DNA of 64,000 nucleotides from Nemophila menziesii (Eukaryota > Streptophyta > Magnoliopsida > Boraginales > Hydrophyllaceae). This document shows, piece by piece, positions 34,840-46,320 of the stretch (within the stretch, counting starts at the first letter, position 1; every line of letters begins with the position of its first letter). The notes under the pieces are model-generated. The model saw only the letters and a program-made list of their open reading frames with translations, was not told the DNA's origin and made no database searches. The stretch spans positions 6,945,840 to 7,009,839 of the forward strand of contig JARWIR010000011.1 in NCBI GenBank assembly GCA_029959085.1, given 5' to 3'. A program made the position numbers and the translations under genes.

Positions 34840-35487
34840 ATTTGCAGTTTAGTCCATATAAAACGGTTATTTAAGAACACAAAGTAAGATATATACATTT
34901 AATAAATAATTACAATTTTGTCATAGGATATAATTATGAAGTCATCAGCCATAAAATAAAAACATAATTTAGGCGTCGAATTATGATTACTTTAACAAGG
35001 ATCTGCCTTTATCAAGTTGATAGCTATAAAATTGTATGAATATATATATTGAACCTGAATATAGGCTAAAGAAAATAACTACTAACAAAAATAAACAATG
35101 AAACTCCAAACAGAGATATATTTAGAGTACTCATACAGAAAGTCAAGAACACAAAAATGTTAAAACAAAATTGTTAATTTTTGTTACACTGAATAATGTT
35201 TGTTGATGGTATTGATCCCATTTGACAGTTTTTCTCACAAAATTAGCATCCGCCGCAATTTTTCGAAGTCAGGCTTCTTAGAATTCAAAAAATTCTCGAA
35301 CTGTTGAATTTATGCAAATAAAGAAACAAACTCAAGTTTAAGTCATGAAAACTTCAATTACCCACTAAAGTTAAGACAATAATTAACATTGAATTTTAAA
35401 TAAAGCTGATTTCATCTCTAAGATTGATTATTTGATGTTCTATATATTTTTATTCCTAGACATCAAGGCAAAATTGTATCATACTAA
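34840..35487. other. No gene seen; collinear with segments I and III
   Basis: Non-coding A+T-rich sequence between the unidentified fragment and the antisense PPR fragment. Confidence 0.4.
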
Positions 35488-35850
35488 TTAACATTCAATA
35501 TTGTATACCCATTCATTAGCAACATACAAATGAGTATCTACCAAAACTGTTGTAATAACGCATTCCATGACCCACCATCTCTCTCAAGCATCTAGTTAAA
35601 TAAGGTTGTTACATTGTTTAAGCATCTGCATTTATCATATATTTCAATAACTATGTTTAGCAAGAAAACTTGTGGTCGCAGGTGAAGTAAGAAGAAGTGA
35701 GACTTGAGCCTCAACAATGGATTGGGATAGGGATCATATTTGGAAAAGGTGAGCGATGTAAAATAAACGAGAAGGATGGATATGGCTTTGGGAAGTTCAT
35801 CCAAATTGATGTGGTTGAGAATTTTTATTTAGAGCTTTAACATATGTGGG
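35488..35850 (-). pseudogene. PPR-protein gene fragment, segment II
   Basis: Minus strand. Here the middle is in one frame over the point where segment I has a stop: RLKSHFFLLHLRPQVFLLNI, VIEIYDKCRCLNNVTTLFN. The second PPR helix (MLERDGGSWNVV) follows after a frame change and the fragment stops at 35,488. The upstream part reads DELPKAISIL. It supports the PPR call because VFLLN-x-VIE-x-Y-x-KC is typical of plant PLS-type PPR N-termini. Confidence 0.72.
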
Positions 35851-35999
35851 TTTTGATGGTTTGGGGCGGTAGGAGGCGGTGTTTTTGTAGTTGATATTGA
35901 TTGCCTAGAGAATGATTTGGGATTTTTCAAAAATTAGGCTTGAAAGAGATTGTAGTAGTATTTTATTAAATGTAATAAAGAGGATAAAGAAGTAATCTT

Positions 36000-37560
36000 T
36001 ACATAACTGATTAATTTATTATTCATTGGGGCAACTAAAATATTAATTTGATTTGTTGGGTCATGTACACCTTATAAATTAAAAAAATTGATATTAAAAT
36101 TTATTATATTATTTAAAAAAAAAATTGTGTCTTAAAATATAAATTTTATTTCATAAATATCTTAAATAAATAATAAAATTTTAAAAAAATAAAATATGAA
36201 ATTACATATTTATAGACGTAGTTAATTAAGGTAACATTTTTTTAAGAGTGTCTAAAATTTTGACCGTTAAATATAATTTTTTTCTTGTTTAATAAGAGTT
36301 TTGACAAAAAACAAAAAATACTAGGTCAATTCCCAACAGGGTATTGGTGATCATTTTAGCAAATCCATTACCACTTCTAGATCAAAAAAACAAACTTGTG
36401 ATGATAAGGTGTTGAGAAATATTATTATTGAACTTAAGAGAAAGATATATGGAGAGAATATTTTTTGTATATCTGAAACTAGTTTAGCATAATATAAAGA
36501 TTTTAATATACATATATATAATTTTGAAAAGGAAAGATTATAATTAGAGATGTGGGTATTATATATTTATTAAATAAAAAATATGCATTGAATATATTTT
36601 TATTAAATGAACATTTTAGTAGTACATAATATTATAAATATAATTTTATTAATAATAATTCCAAAAAAAATCTTTTACTAAAAGGAGAAAAGAAAAAAAT
36701 GATATGTGTATTGTTGTTTTATTTTGGGTGAAAGTATTATATTTGGTTAAGAGGAGTTCTATACAGGACATAAGTGTGTATTGGTGGGCATTACATCAAA
36801 TAAATAGAGCTTATGAGACACAAAAGATATAATGATTATGGTGCCTACCCTGAATTCTCCAAACTTCTCAAAGAAAAGCCAATGATAGAATTAATTCAAC
36901 ATGGATTGATTATAGCTCAAACCAAAGTGATGATAAAGATAATATAGCCAACCATGTTTCTTTCATGGCTACTTAAAAAGAAAAAGAAGATGAGGTAAAC
37001 TCCAACTCTAACTTATGTGTATCTCAAGATCAATTAGATGATGGTATTTAAATATCGTATTATTTTTTTACGTGATTACAAATACTTTCTTAAATCAAAC
37101 AAAAAACCAAATATTTGAAAACTTTTTACAAATTTATTTAGGAAAGAATGATGAGTTGTAGGATAATAACTCTTTAATTGTCAAATAAAATTCTTTCTTT
37201 TGAAAAATGAAAATATCTAGAAGGAATTGTTTAAATTTTACACAAAGAAAAAAATATTTTGATTTATTATTGCAAAGCCAAGTTACTCATCAAGAGAAGG
37301 GTGGTTTATGTTTTATCCCTTTGTTAATCTAAATTCCTCTAAAATTATTTTTGTGAGAGCGTCAAATATATTTTCTTCTTCTAGATTTCATTTTTCCAAA
37401 TTTGATTTAAACACTTGTACCTATAGTGAACCAAATGATCACGACGTGGGTGATTATAAAAAACTTGAATATGGTTCCATGATTTATTTATGAAAATGGA
37501 CAAAATTAATTGTAAAGAGAAAGGGCAACACTAACCCCATAAACCTAAAATAAATTGTAA
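36000..37560 (+). pseudogene. Copia relic 5: leader, gag remnant, linker
   Basis: Counterpart of relic 2. The zinc knuckle is deleted (GGTGCCT joined to ACCCTGAATTC near 36,846); the tail after it, EFSKLLKEKPM, remains. The linker is open at 37,308-37,493 (FVNLNSSKIIFVRASN, SKFDLNTCTYSEPNDHDVGD). Confidence 0.72.
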
Positions 37561-37640
37561 AGGTACTAACTATAAGTCCTATATTCAGTAAAAGTATTGA
37601 GTACGAGTATCATACTCAAAGTAAAATACTGAGTACGAGT
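37560..37640. repeat. Palindrome cluster, segment II (truncated)
   Basis: Half-sites such as GTACGAGTATCATACTC and CTGAGTACGAG match 9,628-9,700. The cluster is cut at about 37,640, where the sequence joins the counterpart of 11,020, skipping about 1.3 kb relative to segment I. Confidence 0.6.
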
Positions 37641-38214
37641 CATTTATGATATATTTTGTGGCTTTTTAATTTTATAATATTCTTCACGATTCATCTTATA
37701 TGGTAAGAAATTTATTTCTATTAGCAATATTCATATTACTAATGATCTCAAGGATAGTATTACAGCGATCGCAACCTAAGTTGTAGATATGATCACTACC
37801 ATGTTGATTCAAGTACACACTGAAAGACGTATCAGTCCTTCAAGAAATATAGTTTTATACACTCCAATGAATATTTTTATCTAGAGAATATAAAACTTAA
37901 TCAAATTTAGTCATACCATGTTCGTTTCCATATCCATTTAAGATGGATTGAAAAATACAACACCCACTACAAGAAATGCAATTTATCCATTACCCGGAAT
38001 CATCTTGAGCCATAGAACGTAATGTTATCAAATTGAATATTGTCATCATAATATTTATTTACATTTTAAAATTATTACATTCATTTTTTGGGAATATAAT
38101 CCTAATAACTTTAGAGAATAGTATTGAGTAAACGAAACGTAAATTATGATTTCTACATCAATAATTCATTATTTTCTTTAATTCTGAGACAAATAATATC
38201 ATAATATTTCGTAA
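37641..38214. other. Segment end homologous to 11,020-11,395, with an extra ~120 bp
   Basis: No gene. At 37,975-37,989 lies CACTACAAGAAATGC, the usual terminal sequence of CACTA transposons, inside about 120 bp absent from segment I. No matching opposite end was found nearby, so it may be a fragment or chance. Confidence 0.4.
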
Positions 38215-38399
38215 ATTCTAATTTTTGATATAGCTACTTTAGCAGTATACTTGTGATATTATACAAGGAGACAAATATAAGATTTACTCGATAATTTTAT
38301 ATTTGTTCATTCGAAACCCACAATTAACTTAGAGCACTTGAATTTGTATTAATAGTTTCTTTTATGCAATTTAATAACAAATTATTATAGGGTGATTAA
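38215..38399 (+). repeat. LTR/leader-like sequence, copy d, left part
   Basis: Matches 25,060-25,225 and 21,801-21,977. Interrupted at 38,399 by the 2.06-kb insertion and resumed at 40,461. Confidence 0.6.
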
Positions 38400-38639
38400 T
38401 TTAAAAGGTCCACAATCCTTAGTGTATTATGTGTTATCCCATTTGATCAACTTTGATTAAGGAATTTGATTTTTTTTAATCGACATATGAAAATTATAAA
38501 ACACTCCATCTTTATAATAAAAACACCGCATTACAACAACCCATTACAACAACCCCCTTTGCTTCGGCCACTGTCACCAAAAAGCTGTCATCAAGGTGCG
38601 TCTTATTCTGTCGAGAACAACCCATTACAAAAGCCCAAT

Positions 38640-38700
38640 TGAAGATGGTGGAGAGTGATCCACAAGTGGCGGCAGTTCCTTTTGCATGTGAGGACTTAAC
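38640..38700. repeat. Outlying copy of the insertion's internal repeat
   Basis: GAAGATGGTGGAGAGTGATC followed by GTGGCGGCAGTTCCTTTTGC resembles the repeats at 39,520-40,200. Confidence 0.5.
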
Positions 38701-39519
38701 TGGAAGAGATTTTACCATATTGGGATTGTGGGCTAACGGATCTGAATCGAAACAATCATTCTCTGAAGACTATGAGAACTTTGATGAAATATAATTATCT
38801 ACATAAAGCTGTTACATGGAAACTCATTAAAAAACAATACTTAAGAAGTTTCGTCAACACCCTCTCAACTTTTTGCTTCCAAACGAAGAAGATACAAACA
38901 TATTTCATGAGTTACTTAAATCTCCAAAAGCCAAAAAACAGAAGAGGATACAAACATATCACTTTTTAAATCACAATATCTTTTTAAAATCCAAACTAAT
39001 TTTACAAGAGAATATTCATAGGAGTTGGTAACTTAATAAGAAGAAATATAACAATCTCTTACTGGATGGTATTAAAAAGCTTTTTTTTACCTTTCCAAAT
39101 GTACGATGTAAAGAATTTTGTAGCAATTACTTTTCACAACCACGCCTTGATCAACAGTAACTTGTTATCTGCTTCACCTCCCTTCTTGTCGTGCTTTACC
39201 ATCACTTTATTTTTGTTGAACCAAAAGAAAAAAATTACTCTAGTGTCTTATCCATCATATTGTCAAGGAACCCCTTGTTTTTCTATTGTTCTTATCCCTT
39301 CCTTAATATGGATTCAATATGTTTCAATAACATCTAACTCAACCAATTAACACCTTTCTTCCTTTTATTCGACGGTGTTCATTGTGTTTAATATCACTGT
39401 ATTGGTCCTTCTTAGAAAAAGGAAATTTTTGTTTCTATTGATCATCTTCCAAGAACAGAGGTTTCAAAACAAAGCAATACTACAAATAATTGAATCACAT
39501 AAGTAAGCAAAATTGGAAG

Positions 39520-40200
39520 TGGGCTCTGTGGTTTGTGGGCTCAATTGTTGATGGAATAGTCAAGCTCAATAGAAGATGAAGAAGAATGGTACAAGAGTGG
39601 TGACGGTTTCTTTTGCATAAGATGCGGCGATTCGTATTATTTGTTGATGGCATAGCCAAGACCTGTGAAAAACGGTGGAGACTGGTCACTGAGTAGCTTC
39701 TTGTTTAGGTGAGTGGGTTAATGCAAAATCTGTTTGGTGGGCTCAATGATGAAGAATTATACAAGATTGGCAACAGTTTCTTTTGCACTAGTGGCGGGCG
39801 ATTCTTATTGTATTTCTTGTACAGGTGAGCGCAAAATCAGAGGTGGGATCTGTGTTTGGTGGGCTCAATTGTTGATGGAATAGTCAAGCCCGACTGAAAA
39901 TGGTGGAGAATGGTACAAAAGTGGCGACAGTTTCTTTTGCACGAGAGGCGGAGATTCCTATTAAGCAGTTGATTGTTAATGGCATAACCGAGAACGAAGG
40001 TGGAGAAGAATGATCCATGGATGGCGGCGATTAATAATACAAGTGAGAGGCTTGAAGAGAAAATATTCTATTCGGCTCTGTGTTTTGCGGGCTCGATTGT
40101 CGAGGATGGTGGAGAATGGCTTGGGCTCGATTGTTGAAGATCGTGGAGAATGGTGACAGTTCTTTGTGCAAGTAAGCCTCTTGGTGGAAGAGATTTCTTA
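39520..40200. repeat. Degenerate tandem repeats inside the insertion
   Basis: Three to five diverged blocks share the pieces GTGGGCTCAATTGTTGATGG, ATGGTGGAGAATGGTACAA, GTGGCGACAGTTTCTTTTGC and GGCGGCGATT-type stretches. Spacing is irregular, roughly 100-320 bp. No coding content is convincing. Confidence 0.6.
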
Positions 40201-40460
40201 TTTGTGTTTTTGTTGGCATTTGAATATGCGGCGGTGAAGAGATAAGTATATGTTTTTAATTTCATTGTTTTTCAACGTTTCAAGTAGTATACTTTTATTT
40301 ATCTTTATATATTTAATTATGATTGTATAATGTTATATTAGGTATATTATAAGCTAAAAATATTATTTTTAACTTTTTTCATTCAAACTTTTAGAATGAA
40401 CTTTTTAAGACACGATTTGTTGGGTTTTGGACTTAATTAGAAATTATCTAATTATTATAT

Positions 40461-40542
40461 TTATTATATTGTCCAAATAGTATAGATTTATTCATATTTA
40501 CAAGGGAGGTCACACGTTTAAAACATTTGTCTGCAAAGTTTA
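40461..40542 (+). repeat. LTR/leader-like sequence, copy d, right part
   Basis: Continues copy d (GGTCACACGTTTAAAACATT landmark, 40,508). At about 40,542 it joins segment III directly inside the LINE. Confidence 0.6.
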
Positions 40543-41049
40543 AAACAATGAACAAAATGAATGAAGGCTTACCTGAGGTCAAATGGTACAATATTGTATG
40601 GGGTAAGTGTTGTATTCCTCGCTTCTCCTTTATCACGTGGTTGGCTTGTCTAAATAGAATGGTCACCAAAAATCGATTATTAGAATGGGGATTACTTTCC
40701 AATCCTTCTGAATTTTATATAATAGGCACAAAAGACCCTGATTATCTCATGGTTGATCTTTCTGCAAAAGGATTCTCAAAAGCTGCTTGATAAGTGTTGT
40801 ATTTCTGTTGTTTCTTCGAACTCTGATGACCTAATAAATGTTTGCATCAATTTCGAGACCAACAATGAGAAAATCATAATCATAGAGTTGTGATTTACTT
40901 CTTATATTTATGGTATCTGCACGGAGCCTAATAGAAGAATTCATGGAACTAGGAAGTTGAGTGAGGATCAGATAAGCAATTATATCAACTCGCTGATCGA
41001 CATCAAATTGAAAAAATGGACATTCGGAGTAAGGAAAGAAGATAATTAG
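40543..41049 (+). pseudogene. LINE 3' end, segment III (5'-truncated)
   Basis: Starts at AAAACAATGAACAAAATG, the point matching 2,354, so the GGLGI part is missing. Open at 40,527-40,790: EVKWYNIVWGKCCIPRFSFI, TWLACLNRMVTKNRLLEWGL, LSNPSEFYIIGTKDPDYLMV. This is the cleanest zf-RVT copy, although the zinc-site Cys is Ile here. Ends FGVRKEDN with stop at 41,047-41,049. Confidence 0.76.
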
Positions 41050-42724
41050 ATGCGAAATGGCATAATAATTAATTATTCTTATTTTTAATTTTATGTAATG
41101 TTTTATTAAACTTTTTTTAAGTTTTAATGTTAGTAGGAAGACTTACTTTGGGCTTTTCTTGTAACCCATTGGGCTGGACAAAATGTATTGGATGTTTGAG
41201 ATACCCACTTAATAAATTTTGATGGATTTGCCGATCAAAAAAACCCTAAACCTCCCTCTTCAAATAAACATACAGTTACAAGTTTGTATCAATTTCTTCT
41301 ACTCAATTTTTTTCAAACCTTTTATTATCTTCTTCCTCGTGTCCTTTCTCTTCCAAACGCTGCCTTTATCGCCTTCTCTTTAAATTCTTTCGTACTCATA
41401 TATTTTTAACATCCCCTTATACCACCCATTTGTCTTATAGAAGACTTGCAATTTTCCTATATTTTTATTTCGAACGTTGATCGTAACATTTCAATCAAGA
41501 TATCATAGAAAAGGTAAATTTTAATATAGTATTTTTAAAAATATTTCATTGCTTTATATTTGTACTTTGTCATTAGGCATTCTGAAATTTAAGTTCAGAA
41601 CATAAAAAAATGCTTATGTTTTTTGTTGTTGGTCTATTAATAAGCAATGAGTAAATTACGTTTTTATAATTGATATTATCTAATCGTGATTCTAATTCAT
41701 AATAGTTTTGTTTGCAATTTCTCATTTCCTGGTATAAAATTTATTGTTAAGTTAGTTTAACCCAACTCTGATTAAATGGATTTGGTCATCAATTAAGTAA
41801 ATGTTTTATAATGAAAATGAAAGAAATTATAACTTTGGTTTCCAATGATAATCTCTCTCAATATATTTATTGATTAAATATAATTATGTATATTGGCTAG
41901 ATTTTTTATTGATACTTGTTTAATAAATTTAAGATCCTTATTGAGTCTTCCTTTCTTTTGTAGTGTTTCTTTATTTTTATATGCTAAGATATAATATAAT
42001 GAATATTGATTATGATAGTACTTAAAATCCTCTTTTCTATGTTAAATATAATTATCTATGTTAAAAATATTACTTGTCAAGAAAAAGAAAACGAATTAAG
42101 AAAACTAAGTGTATCAATATTAAATAAATCAAGAATTTAAGTGTTCTTTTTCTAAAATTAAAAAATGAGAAATACTCATTAGTTTTTTTTAAATATAATT
42201 TGCAATATACCAAAGCACGAATGATCAAATGAAAACTATATATATTATAGAAATTGGATTTATTATGTAACGTATTTTTTCATTCTCTCAATATAGAAGC
42301 AAAGTTCTCACTCTCACCACTCGATTGTTTGGTTTAATTTTCATGTATCTCTTTAAATTTTGTCCAAGCTACTTATATAAATTACTACTGTAAGAACAAT
42401 AATTTTAGTTTTTAATTTAAATAAATGGTAAATTTTGAAACCTTAATAATTTTTTATCTTGTAACAAGTTGATCGGTAAACAAAAAATTTATAAAGATGT
42501 ATCTTTTTAAAAAATAATCCCCACCACCATAAAACCAGTCAATTACAATTTAATACTATTGGAGCTCAGAGGTGGTCCAGATGAATAAATTTTACTTTAT
42601 ATAAAAATAATAAGTATTTGAAAATTAATAATAACTCGTTAAAATACAATCGCATCTACACTTGTTTTTACTTATGATAGAAAAGTTGAGAGTATATTTA
42701 TTTTGCAAGTTTGTTTAACCGTAG
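41050..42724 (+). other. LINE flank and intron-like sequence, segment III
   Basis: Collinear with 2,860-4,698; no gene. The candidate first-exon ATG is lost (GTAACATTTCAATC at about 41,483). The MITE site is empty at 42,062-42,070. Most of this is the counterpart of the left inverted-repeat arm. Confidence 0.5.
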
Positions 42725-43365
42725 GCCAGTTTTACAATTGAGTCGGATCATGAGGTACCTTGTTGAAAACACTTTTGTATATTTTCTCAAATTAATATGA
42801 CATATTTTAATGTTTGACAGATACATATTTGAGACCTTGCAAACAATTATTTATCCAAATAGAGTACCCAATGGACTTGAAAAACTTGTCATGAGATTTG
42901 AAGATAAGTGTTACAGTGATGCAACAAGTTGGGTAAATATAAAATAATAGTTACTTTTAAATTTTAGTAATGAGTATGTTTACTTATCTTAAATTTTTTT
43001 AATAAATATAATTGCTTGCAGATAGATTATTTGCAAATAATTTCATCCAAGCTCAAAAGTATAGGCCACGAGGCGAGAATGATAGGTGATTTAACTGCAT
43101 TTGGGTTCTTTTTTTCTTATATGAATAATATTGATCATTTTTTTCTAATTTATATATATATAGGTTTTAAGATGGGACGTCACAAGTTCACCCGAAAGAG
43201 CAGGTGTTAACGCCTCTACATGGCTCCAATCAAGCTGAACCGCGAAATGTTGGTTGTCAGATAATATTAAGCATGCTGAACGATTCATCATCAAGAATTT
43301 CAATTGAACCCACAATAGAAAAGGATGAAAAGTGTAGTTTCATCAACTTCTTTACAACTACTTAG
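42725..43365 (+). pseudogene. KIX-domain (MED15-like) gene fragment, segment III
   Basis: Blocks at 42,725-42,754, 42,821-42,932, 43,022-43,085 and 43,164-43,365. In this copy blocks one to three are open and splice in phase: SRIM-RYIFETLQ, then RVPNGLEKLVMRFEDKCYSD, ATS, then IDYLQIISSKLKSIGHEARM. All GT and AG borders are kept. A one-base loss near the last acceptor shifts block four, and about 80 bp of its Q-rich part is deleted at about 43,285. It is the best copy for testing the KIX assignment. Confidence 0.68.
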
Positions 43366-43984
43366 TTTACTTTCATGTATATATGTTCCTTTCTTTGCTA
43401 CTTCAACTTCATATATATAGTAAGCTACTAATTGTATATACCCTCTTTAGACTCTAATTCTCATATAAAAGGAGATTGGCTAGAGGAGATCTATAAAAAG
43501 GTATTAACATGTGAAAAAAATATACACATACACTAATGTTCTATTACAAATTCTAATACATGAGGGATCAAGTACATTAGAGATAAGTATTGTACAGGTC
43601 CAAAAAAAGCATGATTATGAAAAAATGCACGATAGATCCCTATATTATACATATATTGTACTATAGGTATATGTGTATGTAATAAAAAAATTTAGACCGT
43701 AGTGGGGGTTTTCGACCTTTCGTCATACCATGGTGTATTTAACATTAATCTCTTAACGGTTTCTCCTTTACACTATTCACAACACTAAATCGTTTCAAAT
43801 CATTAGTTAAGAATACATTATTTGTAAAACCTCCCATTATTTCACACTATGAAAAATAATCTATTAAATTTCAAAAATCAATTTCCTCTTCTATTTAAAC
43901 CCTGGGACATTGATCTCGTACTATACATACCAATAGATTTTAATTGTGTTTTCTTTCAAAAAAAAGTAATGGAGTTTATTTAAA
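43366..43984. other. No gene seen; collinear with segments I and II
   Basis: Non-coding A+T-rich sequence between the KIX-like fragment and the right arm. Confidence 0.45.
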
Positions 43985-45222
43985 AATTTTAGCATGACAG
44001 ACAAGGCGGATCTTAAGAACTATCATAATCCAGATTCATCATATTATATCTTAGCATTAGAAATGAAGGAAAATTAAAAAAGAAACAATGACTCAATGCG
44101 GATCTTAAACTAAATAAACAGATATCGATACAATATCTAGCCAATTTTAATTCAAGGATATATATATATATATATATAATCATTAAATATACATAGGGAG
44201 GTTAGCATTGTAAACTTAGAATGTTTCATTTACTTAATTTATAAAACCAAATTCATTTAATTAGAGTTCGATAAAACCAACTTAATAGAAATTTAAAACC
44301 TGGAAATGGGAAATCGCAAACGAACTTATTATGGATAAGAATCATAACTAGATAATAAATCAATTTTTAAAAAGTAAAATACTCATTACTCATTAAAAGA
44401 CCAACAATGAAAAACACAAGTTATTTCTAATGGTATCGATTAAATCTTAGAATGTCTAATGACAAAATACAGATATAAAGTAATGCAATAATTTTATGTA
44501 AATACATTAAATTTAACTTTTGTTTGATATCTTGATTAATATTTAATGATCATCTTTTAAGATTAGAGTATAATGAAACTGCAACCGAATATCGTTGTTC
44601 TATAAGGTGATTGGCTAAAGACTGTTTACATGGAATCTTAAATACAATATGGACACGAAAGAATTCAAAGAAAATGAGATAAAGGCGACTTAGAAATAAA
44701 AAGAACATAATAATTAATATAATAAAGGGTTTTAAACTATTGAGGAAGCAAAAATTTAAGATTTTAACAATAAAGAAGGAATAAATGTGACATGTTTTTG
44801 TCAACTAATATGACATGGCCCCTCCTCTTCCTTCATCATATTAGTATGCTGACATTTGCTCTTCCTAGAGTCTTAGAATATGTCATCGGCGTCCAGAATG
44901 GTCGAATAGTTGAGGTCTTCAATAATTTTGAGCTTTTCAATGATCCATTAAACAAATCTCTTGTTAGCACCATCCTAAAAAGAAACAAAAGTCTTGTGAC
45001 TCATGTGATTGTTAGAATTGTATTTCATAATCAAATTTTTATATAATTTCCATGAAATTATTTTATCTTTGGTGTATGATTTGAGAATGTCATTTACCCG
45101 TAACTTGGAGGGGCAATCCTGATGATATGTATTAAGGAGTCTTATTACATCCATTTCACATAACACATGGATCAGTCGTGCAATTAAACGCTATCTTTTT
45201 CTTCAATTAAGCGTCTTCTCAA
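43985..45222 (-). repeat. Right arm of long inverted repeat, segment III
   Basis: This is the fullest right arm. Its reverse complement follows 1,371-3,880 of segment I with the LINE left out. The open frame at 44,792-45,046 on plus is a chance reading of the arm. A TA microsatellite lies at 44,158-44,179. Its own left arm is truncated at 40,542. Confidence 0.72.
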
Positions 45223-45584
45223 ACTCAACATGTACATACCAACCTCTAATTGAATATTTTACCACTTATCCCCTTAAGATTCTCCAAATTATATTTAAGT
45301 GGTAAAAATTCAATTTTTTAGTTACAAACACTTTATTTTTGTTACGTTTGATAGATAAGCTTCACTTTCTATATGTCAGTCTTTGTTGTCTTTATTCTTC
45401 ATAAAATTTGATGTTTTTTAAATAATTAAATATTTTAAGTAATCTGGTTATTTATATAATTAATTAATTTATATTTATCTCACTTTTTTCAATTGCAAAG
45501 ATAAAATGTTAGTTTGGGCCTCAGACATTTATTGGTTCCTGTTGTTTCTTTTACTATATGATAAGTTTCATGCTTTCACATACA
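45223..45584. other. No gene seen; shared with 33,401-33,794
   Basis: A+T-rich non-coding sequence with a TTAATTAATTTATATTTATC stretch; nothing recognised. Confidence 0.4.
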
Positions 45585-46320
45585 CACCAACATTCTAAAT
45601 CTCATCGACGGTCCAAATCACATTAAATTTTTAAATCCCATGACTGCCAAATCTCATCAAAAGATTAAATTCCATCAATAGACTTAAACCCATCAACAGT
45701 ATAAGTCTCATTAAATATCTAAAACTCATCAGCCTAAATCTCATCAACTTTTCATCCAATCACCATTCTAACTCCTATCTACATAAATCCTATCATAAAC
45801 TAAATACCAAAAATCCCACCAGATCTCACCAACATTCTAAATCCTATCAACTGTATAAACTTCATCAGCATTGTCTAAATCCCATCAACATTATTGACCC
45901 CATCAGACGTGGGATTTAGATAGTTGATGGAATTTTGAATGTTTGTGGGATTTGGTCTATTGATGGAATTTAGGCAATTGATGGGATTTAGGTAGTTGAT
46001 GAGATTTTGACAGTTGATGTAATTTAGTCAGAATTCAGACAAATGATGGGACTAAGATGTTTGATGGGATTTGCACGCCTTATGAGATTAATATTGTTTA
46101 TAGAAGAATTTAGAATGATGATGGATTTAAGCAGTTGATCAGATTTAGAGAGATAATATACATGATGGAATTTAGTCTTCTAATGGAATTTAAATAGTTT
46201 ATGAAAACAAGATTATTGATGTGATTTATAATATTGATAGGGTTTGGACAGTTGATAGGAATTATATAGTTGATGGGTTTATGTATGTTCACAGGATTTA
46301 GACAATTGATGAAATTTATT
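45585..46320. repeat. 18-bp minisatellite in inverted arrangement (foldback), segment III
   Basis: Same structure as in segments I and II, turn at about 45,905. The right half has three or four readable 18-bp copies after 45,955. The minus-strand frame 46,110-46,343 with repeated NPIN-type hexapeptides is a by-product of the 18-bp period. Confidence 0.82.

Larger units (their letters stand above)
38400..40460. mobile_element. 2.06-kb insertion in LTR-like sequence
   Basis: The LTR-like sequence is continuous in copies b and c but split here. TTATTATA stands on both sides (38,392-38,399 and 40,461-40,468), an 8-bp duplication that restores the spacing of the empty copies; a 10-bp AATTATTATA reading is also possible. 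The ends (GGGTGATTAATTTAAAAGG... and ...AGTCC-type complement) show at most weak inverted similarity. Composition is less A+T rich than its surroundings. Several short frames (38,772, 39,066 on plus; 38,512, 39,495, 40,031 on minus) are open but not recognisable. Superfamily uncertain: hAT or Mutator by target duplication length. Confidence 0.6.

Noticed and set aside
39066..39350. 94-codon plus-strand frame starting MVLKSFFLPF
   Set aside because: No recognisable domain, single copy, low-complexity hydrophobic composition; not supported as a gene.
44792..45046. 84-codon plus-strand frame starting MFLSTNMTWPLLFLHH
   Set aside because: It lies across the right inverted-repeat arm; the frame is not kept in the segment II copy.
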